Of a stretch of DNA of 64,000 nucleotides, positions 41,950 through 51,008 are shown piece by piece. Source of the stretch: G965220305 sp965220305 (GTDB lineage Bacteria > Chloroflexota > Dehalococcoidia > Lucifugimonadales > UBA3495); the NCBI GenBank assembly GCA_965220305.1, contig OZ244817.1, positions 3,968,001 to 4,032,000 on the forward strand, read 5' to 3'. A program made the position numbers and the translations under genes. The notes under the pieces are model-generated. The model was given only the letters and a program-made list of their open reading frames with translations, did not search any database and was not told the DNA's origin. Positions within the stretch are counted from its first letter, which is position 1. Each line of letters starts with the position of its first letter.

Positions 41950-42481
41950 CTACCACCGCAAAGACGCCCTGGTGGTGTCCACCTCGGCTTCATTGCGGGA
42001 CTGGCACCAGGTGTCCCAGCGTCGGGACTTGGACATAGACCTGACCGACTGCATGGACCGGGCTCCCGCCGTGGGCGTGGGGTTGTCTTTAGCCCAGCCC
42101 CAACGCAAGGTGCTGGTGCTGGACTGCGACTCCACTCTGCGCACCGACCTGGCTGGGCTGGCGACGGTGGGAGAGTCGCAGCCGGAGAACCTGGTCCACT
42201 TCGTCTTCGAGGATGTCACCTACACATCCACCTACGGGCTGCCCATAAAGGGCATGGATAACCTGGACTTTCGCGCCCTAGCCCAGGGGTCGGGATACAC
42301 CAAGACCTACGAGTTCGACAGTCTGGAGGAATTCCTGATTGGCCTGGAGGACGTAATGGTCCAGCCCGGGCCGGTGTTCGTGGTGATAAAAGTGCTCCGG
42401 GAAGAGGAAGCCCCCTTCCCGGAGCGCAGCATGGCTGATGGTTGGGCCGCCGTGCGGGAAACCCTGTTGTCCGGTGAGTGA
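41915..42481 (+). CDS. Degenerate TPP decarboxylase PP-subunit homologue (probable pseudoenzyme)
   Basis: A 188-residue protein that aligns end to end with the PP subunit at 41051-41644: DCMDRAPAVGVGLSLAQPQRKVLVLD matches SGAMGKASSIGLGLALAQPGRKIFVLD. The cofactor motif is lost: G-D-G-S is C-D-S-T (LDCDSTLRTDL) and the later D-N-G is E-D-V (HFVFEDVTYTST). It should not bind Mg-ThDP normally. GTG start at 41915, overlapping the membrane-protein gene. A regulatory or structural subunit is possible; intact length argues against a recent pseudogene. Confidence 0.75.
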   Translation: MIPSTEAAKAINYHRKDALVVSTSASLRDWHQVSQRRDLDIDLTDCMDRAPAVGVGLSLAQPQRKVLVLDCDSTLRTDLAGLATVGESQPENLVHFVFEDVTYTSTYGLPIKGMDNLDFRALAQGSGYTKTYEFDSLEEFLIGLEDVMVQPGPVFVVIKVLREEEAPFPERSMADGWAAVRETLLSGE

Positions 42482-42526
42482 CCGTTTGCCCGCTGGCGGG
42501 CAACCGTCCCATCCTCCGTTACGCTC

Positions 42527-43498
42527 CTATTCCCAGATGGCGAATACCTTGAAGGAAATCTGGGACTGCTCGTCCAACACGTCCACTATCTCCGCAGGCT
42601 GGTCCCCGACGGCTCCCAGGGTGATTATCCAGTTCAGGAACTCATGGTCCCCGGAATCCTGCAATTCAGCCGGGGTTAACTCGCTCAGCTTGCTCCCTTG
42701 ACCCTTCTTCAGCAACTCCAGGTTCTTGCGGTCAAACTCCGCATCGAAGGCGCAGCAGTCGAACTTATGGGTCAGGAAGAAGTGGGACCAACTGGACGAG
42801 GCCACTATCGCCACCCGTTCTTCCCGGGTCTCAATGTACCGGCGCATCGCCTGGCCCAACTCGTAGCACCGCTTGGCGGTGGGCCTGGGGGGATAGCCTT
42901 CTCCGAACTCTTCGCCGATGCAGTTGACGAACAGGGGCAGGATGGGGAATTCGCCGTCTTGGTTGAGAAACATCATCGGGTTGATGTGGGCATGGGGCAG
43001 GCCCCAATCCCAACCCTTGAGTTCCGTCGCCGAGGACATGTCGAACCCTTCCCGAATCAGGAAGTTGACCATTCCCTGGGCGAAGGCTTCCGGCGTCCTG
43101 AAGGTGTACTTGGCGTCCTGCGGGGCCTCCCAGATGTTTACCTTTCCCCCGGGACGGTGGAATGGGTAGCCCTCCACATGGCTGCCGGTGTACAGGCAAA
43201 AGGTGGGTAGATTGTCGCGCAGGAAATTTTCCGCCTGGTCATCGCCCACGACAATAACCAGGTCGGGGTTCCATTCCCGTAGCTTGTCCCGTAACACTTT
43301 GAAGGCATCCACTATGCGCTGCTGGTTCGAGCGGTCGTGGGTCAGCCCGTTGTCCTCTCCCAACTCTGCAACAAGCTGTGCCGGCGGTGCGTAGTTGGGT
43401 ATACGGGAGGAGATGCCCTTTCTGACGTTGGGCCATTGCTCCGCCGGGTTCAGAATCATTGGGGCATGGGTGCAACCGATTCCCAAAAGTTCAGCCAT
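42527..43498 (-). CDS. LigB-type extradiol dioxygenase-family protein
   Basis: A 323-residue class III extradiol dioxygenase (LigB superfamily). Metal-site candidates: H12 in GIGCTHAPMILN, a histidine in GLTHDRS, and H near WGLPHAHINPM; the conserved DLVIVVGDDQAENF block and a late ASSSWSHFF are family features. These non-haem Fe(II) enzymes open catechol-type rings; some homologues have other roles (MEMO, DODA). Consistent with the catabolic character of this region; substrate unknown. Leftward, 103 nt after the DtxR gene. Confidence 0.82.
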   Translation of the reverse strand: MAELLGIGCTHAPMILNPAEQWPNVRKGISSRIPNYAPPAQLVAELGEDNGLTHDRSNQQRIVDAFKVLRDKLREWNPDLVIVVGDDQAENFLRDNLPTFCLYTGSHVEGYPFHRPGGKVNIWEAPQDAKYTFRTPEAFAQGMVNFLIREGFDMSSATELKGWDWGLPHAHINPMMFLNQDGEFPILPLFVNCIGEEFGEGYPPRPTAKRCYELGQAMRRYIETREERVAIVASSSWSHFFLTHKFDCCAFDAEFDRKNLELLKKGQGSKLSELTPAELQDSGDHEFLNWIITLGAVGDQPAEIVDVLDEQSQISFKVFAIWE

Positions 43499-43601
43499 TT
43501 CGCCTCCCTAATTGCTTTTCATAATCAGCAGCCTTGCCGGTTGTGGTGGGCGGGGGTACAGGATGTTGCCCCACCGCCAATTGATGCCCTGAAGGGAATG
43601 C

Positions 43602-44390
43602 CTACCCCGTCCGGTTTTCGGAGGAATTCTGGCCCGTGGCCTCGTCCTCCAGCGGACGAACCAGGATCTGTTGCGCCACGCTATAACCGATGGAGACCTG
43701 GGAGGCGCCGGTGGCTACCATAACGACTCCCAAGAACTGGGCGGCCTCCATTACGGTGACCTGGTGTTCCGGAATAATCAGCGAGTCCGCCAGGAACTGT
43801 AGTAGCTGGTCGTCCTCCTCCGGTATCCTGTCCACCACGTAGGGTACGTTGGGGCGCGCTTTATCCAAAGTGCAAGTGTTGGCCGATATATTAGGCTGGC
43901 CCGTCCCCGGTATTGGTCTGCCGAAGGGAGATCGTTTGGGATAATCGAGCCTCTCCGACAGTTTCTCTTCCAGTTCCCGGGAGATTCCGTGCTCCAGAAG
44001 GTGGGCCTGGATATAGGCTTGGTGCAGGTCCATGCCCAGCAAACGCACCACCAGCCATTCGGCCAGACGGTGCCGCCTGGCGATGTCCTCCCCGCCTTCC
44101 AGGCCCCGCTTGGTCAGGCGGACCCGCTTGTCGGGGCCGATGTCCACCAGCCCCTGCTTCTGCATCCGCCGCACCATGCCGGCTACGGAGGGCACCGACG
44201 TCCCCAATTCTTCGCTCGGCGGCAACTGCTTCAGGGCATCGGTCAAGCGGGTGACTGTCGGAGCTTCCGAGTCTTCCCACAGCATGTAGAGGGACAAAAG
44301 ATAGTTCTCGGTGGCCGAGGAATAGGTCCTGGCGTGAGTCCCAGCCCTGCCCTCTTCGGAGTCGGTTGGTGATTTTCTCGGTCTAGGCAT
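43602..44390 (-). CDS. DtxR/MntR-type metal-dependent transcription regulator
   Basis: A 262-residue regulator: winged helix at about residues 24-95 (ATENYLLSLYMLWED, SVPSVAGMVRRMQKQGLV), then the dimerisation/metal-binding domain with ARRHRLAEWLVVRLLGMDL, HLLEHGISRELEEKL and the domain-end PFGRPIP. After a linker comes a FeoA/SH3-like C-terminal part. It would repress metal-uptake genes when Fe2+ or Mn2+ is plentiful. It is not adjacent to the ABC importer at 48-51 kb, which has its own Fur-type regulator. Confidence 0.88.
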   Translation of the reverse strand: MPRPRKSPTDSEEGRAGTHARTYSSATENYLLSLYMLWEDSEAPTVTRLTDALKQLPPSEELGTSVPSVAGMVRRMQKQGLVDIGPDKRVRLTKRGLEGGEDIARRHRLAEWLVVRLLGMDLHQAYIQAHLLEHGISRELEEKLSERLDYPKRSPFGRPIPGTGQPNISANTCTLDKARPNVPYVVDRIPEEDDQLLQFLADSLIIPEHQVTVMEAAQFLGVVMVATGASQVSIGYSVAQQILVRPLEDEATGQNSSENRTG

Positions 44391-44590
44391 TGCGCGCTCT
44401 CTAACGTCGATGGCGCCGGTCCGGCGCTTCCATGAGGACAGTGCAAGTATACACCCTGCATTCTTTCCTTGAAATCCGTTGCCTTGCGCGGCCTGTCCAA
44501 TCTGGTTAGGATGTAGACAGCCCGGGCCCGTCCCTTCCGGTAGATGATGCCCGTAACCTGCCCCCGAATTCAGTTCACCTGGTTGGAAGT

Positions 44591-44977
44591 ATGCACCATT
44601 GGGAAGTTGGCAGCGCCATAAACATCGGCTGGCCCGATTATGGGGCGCCCGAAAAGAGCTATACCATAGTCGACATGGACCTGTTGGGCCCGGTCTTTAG
44701 GGCCCGGGTAACCAATGGCGAAAAGCAGGGCGGGTTCCTGGTAATCTACCAATGTGTTGACGCGGTGTTGGAGCAGTTGGCCGAGTTAGCCAGAAACCGG
44801 GTGGGGTTTCCGGTAATTTTGTCCAGCCTCCGTTGCAGCATCGACGGCCACGTCCTACGCAGCTTTGACTACGAGTGGTACCCAGGGCCCGAGTACGCGG
44901 AACGCCCCAGGTTTTTGGCCCACACTCTGGCCGACCTGCTGGAAGATATGCGAGGAAAGGGCCGGGATGGTAGCTAG
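44591..44977 (+). CDS. Uncharacterised protein
   Basis: A 128-residue soluble protein without a recognised family. It contains SYTIVDMDLLGPVFRARVTN, a central amphipathic helix (VLEQLAELARNRVG) and a Trp/Tyr/Pro-rich segment (SFDYEWYPGPEYAERP). Codon use looks like that of the neighbours. No ribosome site stands out at the ATG. Isolated, with no operon partner. Confidence 0.5.
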   Translation: MHHWEVGSAINIGWPDYGAPEKSYTIVDMDLLGPVFRARVTNGEKQGGFLVIYQCVDAVLEQLAELARNRVGFPVILSSLRCSIDGHVLRSFDYEWYPGPEYAERPRFLAHTLADLLEDMRGKGRDGS

Positions 44978-45169
44978 CAGCCGCTATGAGTCCATGCCCC
45001 TCTCTCCCCCTGACGAGTTGGGACAGGCCAGTGTAGACTTGCTCCCTTTTTGAAGGTATCATTAGCTGCGGCGGCGAAAAGCAGCCAGAGGACAGCCCAC
45101 GGCCTTATTGTGGGTTAACCTTGCGGTTACAGAGTGACCATGACATTTACAGTGCGTTAGGAGGACTAG

Positions 45170-45541
45170 ATGAAGGTAGTAAGGATGAGCAATGTGCCGA
45201 AAGAGGCAGCCCCGATGACGGGCGGGCTCATGACCGGCACCCAGGTTTATCGGCAGGGCATCCTCGCCGAGGGCGACAGCAACAACTTCAACTTCGGCAT
45301 CGTGAGTTTCGATGCCGGCTCCCGCAACAAGTTCCACAAGCACAGTGGGGACCAGATTCTAATCGTAACCGAAGGCACCGGCAAAGTGGCGACGGACGAT
45401 GAAGTGGTCACTGTAACCCAGGGCGACGTCATCATCATTCCGGCCAGGGAGAACCACTGGCACGGCGCTCCCGATGACACCTCGATGGCCCACATAACCA
45501 TAACCGTCAAGGGAAGCGAGACCGAGCAGACCGAGGCTTAA
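45170..45541 (+). CDS. Single-domain cupin protein
   Basis: A 123-residue cupin: motif 1 FDAGSRNKFHKHSGDQILIVTEG (with H-x-H and the following acidic residue) and motif 2 VIIIPARENHWHG. The metal ligands of both motifs are present, so a metal-binding cupin is expected. AGGAGG lies 5 nt before the ATG. The function (dioxygenase, isomerase or sensor) cannot be read. It is followed by a strong intrinsic terminator. Confidence 0.85.
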   Translation: MKVVRMSNVPKEAAPMTGGLMTGTQVYRQGILAEGDSNNFNFGIVSFDAGSRNKFHKHSGDQILIVTEGTGKVATDDEVVTVTQGDVIIIPARENHWHGAPDDTSMAHITITVKGSETEQTEA

Positions 45542-45588
45542 TTTCCTCTCGCCCAGGGCGGGGAGGACTCGGGAACAGCAGCCAAATC

Positions 45589-45622
45589 AATAGCCCCGGC
45601 TAACAGCCGGGGCTATTCTTTT
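45589..45622 (+). terminator. Intrinsic terminator after the cupin gene
   Basis: AATAGCCCCGGC, loop TAACA, and the exact reverse complement GCCGGGGCTATT, then CTTTT on the plus strand. A 12-bp stem. Confidence 0.9.
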
Positions 45623-45653
45623 GCCCATCGGGGGGGTGGCGACGATGGGTGAG

Positions 45654-46553
45654 TCAGCCTTTCCCTTCGCCCTTGGCCTTCAGGTGCTCGGCAAGCAGAT
45701 GGATGGTGTCTTCGAGAGAGCGTTCCCGGTCCCGGGCCTCCGGTGTCTCGTCTCCCAGGGGGGTGTCGGCAATCATGCGGTACATGTCGGTGACGCCCCG
45801 GAAAATGTGCGGCGTCAGGCCCAAACTGCCGAAGGTGGCCTCGATTTCCTGCATTTCGCTGACCCACCGTCGGGACTTGGTGGGAATCCCGGGTATGCCT
45901 CGTTCCATCCGCCGGTGTACCGCTGACTGTCCTGATTCAAACTCAGCCAGCAAAGGCTCGGAAAGCCCCATCAGCTCGGCGGCCATCAGAAGCTCCGCGT
46001 GTAATGCTGCGGTGCCCTTGGTCATTGCGGCGTAGCACATCTTGATTCCCGAGGCCTGACCAATGTGCGGCCCGATGTTACGCACGTCCAGCCCAAATTC
46101 CCGCATCTGCTCAAACTCGGCGGCGTTGTCCCCGGAGGTGTAGAAGCGGGGGCTGGAGCCGTTGCGGGGAGGGCCGCCTATAATCGAAACATCCACGAAC
46201 CTGCCGCCGGCCCCGGTAATGATGGGCTCCACCTGGCGCGTCACCGCCGGAGCCACGGCGTTGCACTCAGCGAAGAGTAGGGTCGTCCCGGTAGTCCTGA
46301 TGGCGTCGGCCACTTCCCGGCATACCTGGTGGACCACCTCCGAAACGGTAATGGACATAATAAGGTCGGACTGGCGGGTCATCTCATATATATCCGGCAC
46401 GTCAACGATGCCCGCCTTCTCCGCCAGGTTCCTGGTGCGCTGGCTACGGCCCGTCAAGCACGTAATCACCCGCAACTCGTGTTCCCGCAGAAGCTGGCCC
46501 ACGGCGTGGCCCATATCCCCGGGACTCAGTATTGCCACTGTGTTGATGGGCAT
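45654..46553 (-). CDS. 6-phosphogluconate dehydrogenase-like NAD(P)-binding protein with DUF1932 domain
   Basis: A 299-residue protein: Rossmann start VAILSPGDMGHAVGQLLREH (G-x-G-x-x-G altered to S-P-G-D-M-G), then DLIMSITVSEVVHQV and VDVSIIGGPP. The second half (GIKMCYAAMTKGTAALHAEL, with the K typical of beta-hydroxyacid dehydrogenases) matches DUF1932, found with this Rossmann domain in 3-hydroxyisobutyrate-like enzymes. Likely oxidises a hydroxy acid with NAD(P). Leftward, 57 nt after the MFS gene. Confidence 0.8.
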   Translation of the reverse strand: MPINTVAILSPGDMGHAVGQLLREHELRVITCLTGRSQRTRNLAEKAGIVDVPDIYEMTRQSDLIMSITVSEVVHQVCREVADAIRTTGTTLLFAECNAVAPAVTRQVEPIITGAGGRFVDVSIIGGPPRNGSSPRFYTSGDNAAEFEQMREFGLDVRNIGPHIGQASGIKMCYAAMTKGTAALHAELLMAAELMGLSEPLLAEFESGQSAVHRRMERGIPGIPTKSRRWVSEMQEIEATFGSLGLTPHIFRGVTDMYRMIADTPLGDETPEARDRERSLEDTIHLLAEHLKAKGEGKG

Positions 46554-46609
46554 CCAGCGTGTTCCTCCTGTCGGTCCTGGCCGCTTCCCCCCAACGGGGA
46601 TGGCGGCGA

Positions 46610-48136
46610 TTAGTTTCCGGGGGAATGCTCGTGATGACCGTGCCCTTCGTGGCCGTGGCCGTGCTCGGCGTGGTCATGTTGAGCATGGTCGTCGTGATGT
46701 CCGTCTCCGCCGTGGTTGTGGTGGGCTTGCTCCCCGTGGTGGCCGGGCCCCCCGTGGCCGTGATGGTCGTCGGGAGCGGGAGTTGGCAGGGGCAGCCGCA
46801 CCAAGGCGAGAATGACCACTGCTGCGATGTAGAGGGCGCCGGTGTAGTAGAACAGGTTGTCCGCGTTAATTCCGTACAGATAGCCGGCAATGATGGGCGA
46901 AGCGGCGCTGAAGGCAAAGCGTGAAGTGGACAACAGGCCCAGGGTGGTGGCCGCCGTCCCCTCGCGGACAATATCCATCGCCGCTGCCGTCAGGATGGGC
47001 TGGTCACTGTAGAGGAACAGCCCGAGGGCGGCCAGCAGCACCGTCATACCCACCAGGCTGTCGCCGAGGGGGGCCATGAGCAGGGTGACTCCTGCCAGCA
47101 CCAGCATTCCGGGAATTAGCACCAACTTGCGGCCCAGACGGTCGGAAATGTAGCCCATCACCGGGCTGGCGAATATCCCCACCAGGACCAGGAGGCCAAT
47201 TAATGATCCACGAATGAAAAGATTTTCAAAGCTCCCGTGTTCGGTGTTGGACGTCAGGCCCAGCTCGTCGGCCAGGTACAGGGGCAACACCGTAATGAAC
47301 CCAATGTAGGCCATGCCGCGCAGGCCCGCCACCATGGTGATCCCCCATATCCGGGGGTTGCGGACGAGTATCTTCGTCTCGTCTAACTGCATTCGCATGG
47401 TATTGGTCGGCTGGTCCTCGGCGGCGGCCTGGGCGCGATGCCCGATGTCCCGGAAGGCCCAGAACACCAGGAAGGCCAGGAATAGGGGAACGGCGGCATA
47501 GATGGTGATAATGGCCTGCCAGGTCAGGGTAGCCAGCAGCAGCCCGGTTAGCACCGGACCCAGCACGTCTCCCACGTTTCCTCCGACACCGTGGAAGGAA
47601 AGCACCGAGGCCCGGCGATGGCTAAAGTGGGACGACAGGGCCGCCATGGCCGGCAGGTGCCACACGGAGGCGGCAATTGCGACAAGCGCCATGCCGATGA
47701 TTAGCAGGATGTATCCCATGGCATTCAGGGAAGTTGACCCTTGGCCGGCCCCGTCGGTCTGTTGTGAAACCAACCAGGCGCTGCCGGGCACCTGCCATCC
47801 AGCGGCGGCCATCAGGAGCCAGCCGACGCCGAAAAGGGCCATGCAGATGGCCATCACCCAGCCCCAGTAGCGGCGCAGGGTGTCGGTGAGGACACCGCCC
47901 GGCAGGGCCACCACCCCTGAGGCGATTTCTCGGGTGGTCTGGATGCTGGTAGCCGCGATGATGCTGCCTCCCAGCAGCAGGTCGCGGACTTCGGGTAGAA
48001 TGACGATGAAGCTCTGGGCTATCCAGTGAAAAACGCCGTGGCCGCTGGTCAGGCCGCCGATGATGAAAGTAGCGCCCCGGCGTATCCCCTGTTGTTCCTC
48101 GGTGGGTAGTTGGACATGGTGGTGAGCGTGTGCCAT
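46610..48136 (-). CDS. MFS permease with His-rich C-terminal tail, in a metal-uptake gene cluster
   Basis: About 508 residues, 12 predicted helices with the MFS loop GYISDRLGRKLVLIPGMLV. The last 50 or so residues are an extraordinary His/Gly/Asp tail (repeats such as HHGHG, HHDDHAQHDHAEHGHG, ending HHEHSPGN), and the N-terminus is MAHAHHHV. The ATG at 48136 follows GAGGAGG; the frame is open to 48187. It lies directly downstream of the znuACB-like genes on the same strand, so a transition-metal substrate, chaperone or storage role (Zn, Ni or Co) is plausible. Confidence 0.83.
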   Translation of the reverse strand: MAHAHHHVQLPTEEQQGIRRGATFIIGGLTSGHGVFHWIAQSFIVILPEVRDLLLGGSIIAATSIQTTREIASGVVALPGGVLTDTLRRYWGWVMAICMALFGVGWLLMAAAGWQVPGSAWLVSQQTDGAGQGSTSLNAMGYILLIIGMALVAIAASVWHLPAMAALSSHFSHRRASVLSFHGVGGNVGDVLGPVLTGLLLATLTWQAIITIYAAVPLFLAFLVFWAFRDIGHRAQAAAEDQPTNTMRMQLDETKILVRNPRIWGITMVAGLRGMAYIGFITVLPLYLADELGLTSNTEHGSFENLFIRGSLIGLLVLVGIFASPVMGYISDRLGRKLVLIPGMLVLAGVTLLMAPLGDSLVGMTVLLAALGLFLYSDQPILTAAAMDIVREGTAATTLGLLSTSRFAFSAASPIIAGYLYGINADNLFYYTGALYIAAVVILALVRLPLPTPAPDDHHGHGGPGHHGEQAHHNHGGDGHHDDHAQHDHAEHGHGHEGHGHHEHSPGN

Positions 48137-48218
48137 TGGGTGGCCTCCTCTCTCCAATACCTCGACGTGGCCCCAGTTTAGCACCAAATGGGCCGCTGAG
48201 TAAGTTCAACCTCCCGTC

Positions 48219-49094
48219 TTAGTCGAAGGGGTTGGAGTGGCTTTGGGCTAACCTCGCTAATGCCGTCATCCGACGGGTGGACCAGGAAATGCGGCTCTTC
48301 AGGTTGGTATAGGCCAAAACCGCCAGGAAGAGCAATGCCGAAAATAGGACTACGCTGGCCCCGGATGACACATCCACGTAGTAGCTGATATAAATGCCCC
48401 CCAGCCCGCAGACTGCGCCGGTCCCGGTGGACAGCAGCACCATGGTCTTAAAGCTATCGGTCAACAGCCGGGCCACTATTGGGGGAATGACAATGGCCGC
48501 CGCAATCAGGGTTACTCCCAGCACCTGCATGGACACCACTATGGTGGCGGCCAGCACCAGGGAAAACATGGTGTCAACCCACCCGGTGGGTACTCCGTAG
48601 AACCGGGCCACCTCCTCGTCGAAGGTGGCGAAAAGAAACAGCTTGTACCCCGCGAACAGGATGACGGAGGTGGCTACTACCACCACGACTATGGCTACCA
48701 GATCACCCTGGCTTACCCCCAGAATGTTGCCGAACAGGGCGGCGTCGAAGCTGCGGGTAAAGGTCTTGAACCGGCTGATAAGGGCAATGCCCAGGGCGAA
48801 GCTGGCGGTGGTCACGATTCCGATGGCTGCGTCGGAGCCAATTATCCGCTTGCGGGTGGTGAGGGTAATCAGCAGGGCCGACAGGAACCCCCAGATGCTG
48901 GCCCCGACGAAGAAATTGAAGGACATTACATAACTGACAACTGCGCCGCCGAAAACGGCGTGGGAGAGGCCATGCCCGATGTAGGACATGCGACGCAACA
49001 CGATGTATACGCCGATGAGGCCGCAAAGCCCACCCACCAGAGTGGCGGCCAGCAGTCCCCGGACGAAAAAGTCGTACTGGAAGGGTTCAAACAC
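48219..49094 (-). CDS. znuB: Zinc/manganese ABC transporter permease (ZnuB-like)
   Basis: A 291-residue ABC-3 family permease with about 8 hydrophobic segments. The opening FVRGLLAATLVGGLCGLIGVY and YIGHGLSHAVFGG are family hallmarks. Its first 8 nt overlap the end of the ATPase gene, showing translational coupling. Metal specificity (Zn versus Mn) is inferred from the Fur-type regulator and is not certain. Confidence 0.9.
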   Translation of the reverse strand: MFEPFQYDFFVRGLLAATLVGGLCGLIGVYIVLRRMSYIGHGLSHAVFGGAVVSYVMSFNFFVGASIWGFLSALLITLTTRKRIIGSDAAIGIVTTASFALGIALISRFKTFTRSFDAALFGNILGVSQGDLVAIVVVVVATSVILFAGYKLFLFATFDEEVARFYGVPTGWVDTMFSLVLAATIVVSMQVLGVTLIAAAIVIPPIVARLLTDSFKTMVLLSTGTGAVCGLGGIYISYYVDVSSGASVVLFSALLFLAVLAYTNLKSRISWSTRRMTALARLAQSHSNPFD

Positions 49095-49962
49095 GCTCTT
49101 CCTCCCGCACCGTCTCCACCGGCTCCTTGTCCTTGCCGTTCCCGTTGGTCTGGTTGCCGTTGCCGAAAAAGTGGGGACTCTCGGCCACTATGGTCATCCC
49201 CTCGTACTGGATAACCGGCATTTCCGCCCCGTACGTCTGCTGTAGTATCTCCGAAGTTATCACCTCCGCCGGCGGACCTTCGGCCAGCTTGCGGCCATTG
49301 ATGCATACCACCCAGGGCAGGTGGACCGCCACCGCGTTTATTTCATGGGTGGTCATGATGATGGTCACGCCCTGGTGGTTAAGGTCGTGGAGCAGGTGCA
49401 TCACGTCGTCCCGGGTCTTGATGTCCACCCCGCTGGTTGGTTCGTCCAGCAGCAGCAGGCTGGGGCTGCTCACCAAGGCCCGGGCCAGAAAGACCCGCTG
49501 TTGCTGCCCCCCGGACAACTCCCGTATATGGCGTCGCGCCAGTTGGGAAATCCCCAGCCGCTCCATCATCTGGTGGGCCAGTTTGCGCTCGGGGCTTTTG
49601 AACCAGGGAAAAAGTATGTTGGACATGGTGCGCCCCATCATGACCACCTCTTCCACCGTCACGGGGAAGTTCCAGTCGATGGTCTCCAGTTGGGGCACGT
49701 AACCGGACCGGGGCTTGCGCTGGGAAGTAGCGAGCCCGTGGACCCGGACTTCTCCGGCCATTATGGGGACGGCCCCCAAGATAGTGCGCAACAGGGTGGT
49801 CTTGCCGGAGCCGCTGGGGCCCAGCAAGCCGACAAAGTCCCCCGGCATTATATTCAAGGTAACGCTTGACAGGACCGGCTGGCTGTCGTAGCCGCAGGTA
49901 ACGTCGTCCAGTTCTACTATCGGTTGGCCTAAGCCCCTCTCATGGGGGAACGGATGAAGCAT
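49087..49962 (-). CDS. znuC: Zinc/manganese ABC transporter ATPase (ZnuC-like)
   Basis: A 291-residue ABC ATPase: Walker A GPSGSGKTTLLR, ABC signature RELSGGQQQRVFLARAL, Walker B LLLLDEPTSGVD and H-switch TTHEIN. The C-terminal extension (about residues 245-291) is charged and ends in EEERV. It energises the permease encoded downstream. Confidence 0.92.
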   Translation of the reverse strand: MLHPFPHERGLGQPIVELDDVTCGYDSQPVLSSVTLNIMPGDFVGLLGPSGSGKTTLLRTILGAVPIMAGEVRVHGLATSQRKPRSGYVPQLETIDWNFPVTVEEVVMMGRTMSNILFPWFKSPERKLAHQMMERLGISQLARRHIRELSGGQQQRVFLARALVSSPSLLLLDEPTSGVDIKTRDDVMHLLHDLNHQGVTIIMTTHEINAVAVHLPWVVCINGRKLAEGPPAEVITSEILQQTYGAEMPVIQYEGMTIVAESPHFFGNGNQTNGNGKDKEPVETVREEERV

Positions 49963-49974
49963 GATTATCCTTTG

Positions 49975-50994
49975 CTATTGGGGGTATATTGCCCGGCTTT
50001 CTCCCGGGAACACCGGGCCGGGGTCGAAGTCCTTCAGGGCATCGACATTGCCGCCCAAGGCGGGAATCATAATTTCCATGTTCTGGAGCATCAGCCCCAG
50101 GTATGAATGGCGGGCGTCGCCCGGCCCGCCGGGCAGATCATCGTCCCGCAATTCGTCCACGTAGATGGCGCCGGACTCGGCGGCGATGGTCTCCAGCACG
50201 TCGCTGGGAAATACCTCCGAGCCGAAAATGGCCGGTATCTTTTGCTCTTCTATTTGCTTTATCAGGTCCACGACCTCCCTGGCCGAGGGCTCGGAGAAGT
50301 CGGCGGGTTGGGCTGCCCCCACCACTTCCATGCCGTAACGTAGGGCGAAATAGGCCCACGAGTCATGGTAAGTGAGCAGCTTTCGGCTACCCGCGGGCAC
50401 CGTCGCCACCGAGGCGCTGATGCCCTGGTCCAAGGCTTCAATGCGGGATAGGAATTCTTGCAGGTTGGTGTCGTAGTACCCTGCATTGACCGGATCGGCG
50501 ACGGTCAATGCACCGTGTACCAACTCGGCGTACTTCCCGGCCAGCCGGGGATCGGGCCAAAGATGTGGGTTCGGCTGCCCGCCGGACTCGGGAAAGGAGA
50601 AATCGAACCGCCATTCCTCCATGCTGATGGTCCCATCCCCCAGGGCCAGGATAATCGCCTCCGCGCCTTTGTTGGACCGGGCCATTTCCAGGGTGGGTTC
50701 CTCCAAGAACAGTCCGTTGAGCACGATTAGGTCAGCCTCCTCCAGCCGCGCCGCCACCGAAGGAGCCGGTTCAAAGGTGTGGGAGTTTACGCCCTCGGGG
50801 ACGATTCCCTCCAAGTCTATTTGCGAGCCACCGATGTTCTCGACGATGCTGGTGATGGGTGCGACCGTGGTAACCACCTTCAGTCTGTTTGTGGGGCTTT
50901 CTGCCCCAGGATTGTTGGAAGTCCCTGGGTCACAGGCCAGGCCGAGACCGACCAGGCAAGCTGCCAAGGGGAACAGGATTCGCGATAAATTCAT
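49975..50994 (-). CDS. znuA: Metal ABC transporter substrate-binding lipoprotein (ZnuA/cluster A-I)
   Basis: A 339-residue lipoprotein: signal peptide with lipobox LGLAC (Cys at about 21), then a ZnuA-type fold. Metal ligands: histidine in VNSHTFEPAPS, in NPHLWPDP, in LTYHDSWAYF and the acidic IYVDELRDDD. The His-rich loop of many ZnuA proteins is absent. First structural gene after the regulator, with 14 nt between stop and start, so regulated together. Confidence 0.92.
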   Translation of the reverse strand: MNLSRILFPLAACLVGLGLACDPGTSNNPGAESPTNRLKVVTTVAPITSIVENIGGSQIDLEGIVPEGVNSHTFEPAPSVAARLEEADLIVLNGLFLEEPTLEMARSNKGAEAIILALGDGTISMEEWRFDFSFPESGGQPNPHLWPDPRLAGKYAELVHGALTVADPVNAGYYDTNLQEFLSRIEALDQGISASVATVPAGSRKLLTYHDSWAYFALRYGMEVVGAAQPADFSEPSAREVVDLIKQIEEQKIPAIFGSEVFPSDVLETIAAESGAIYVDELRDDDLPGGPGDARHSYLGLMLQNMEIMIPALGGNVDALKDFDPGPVFPGESRAIYPQ

Positions 50995-51008
50995 TCCGGT
51001 GTGCCTCT

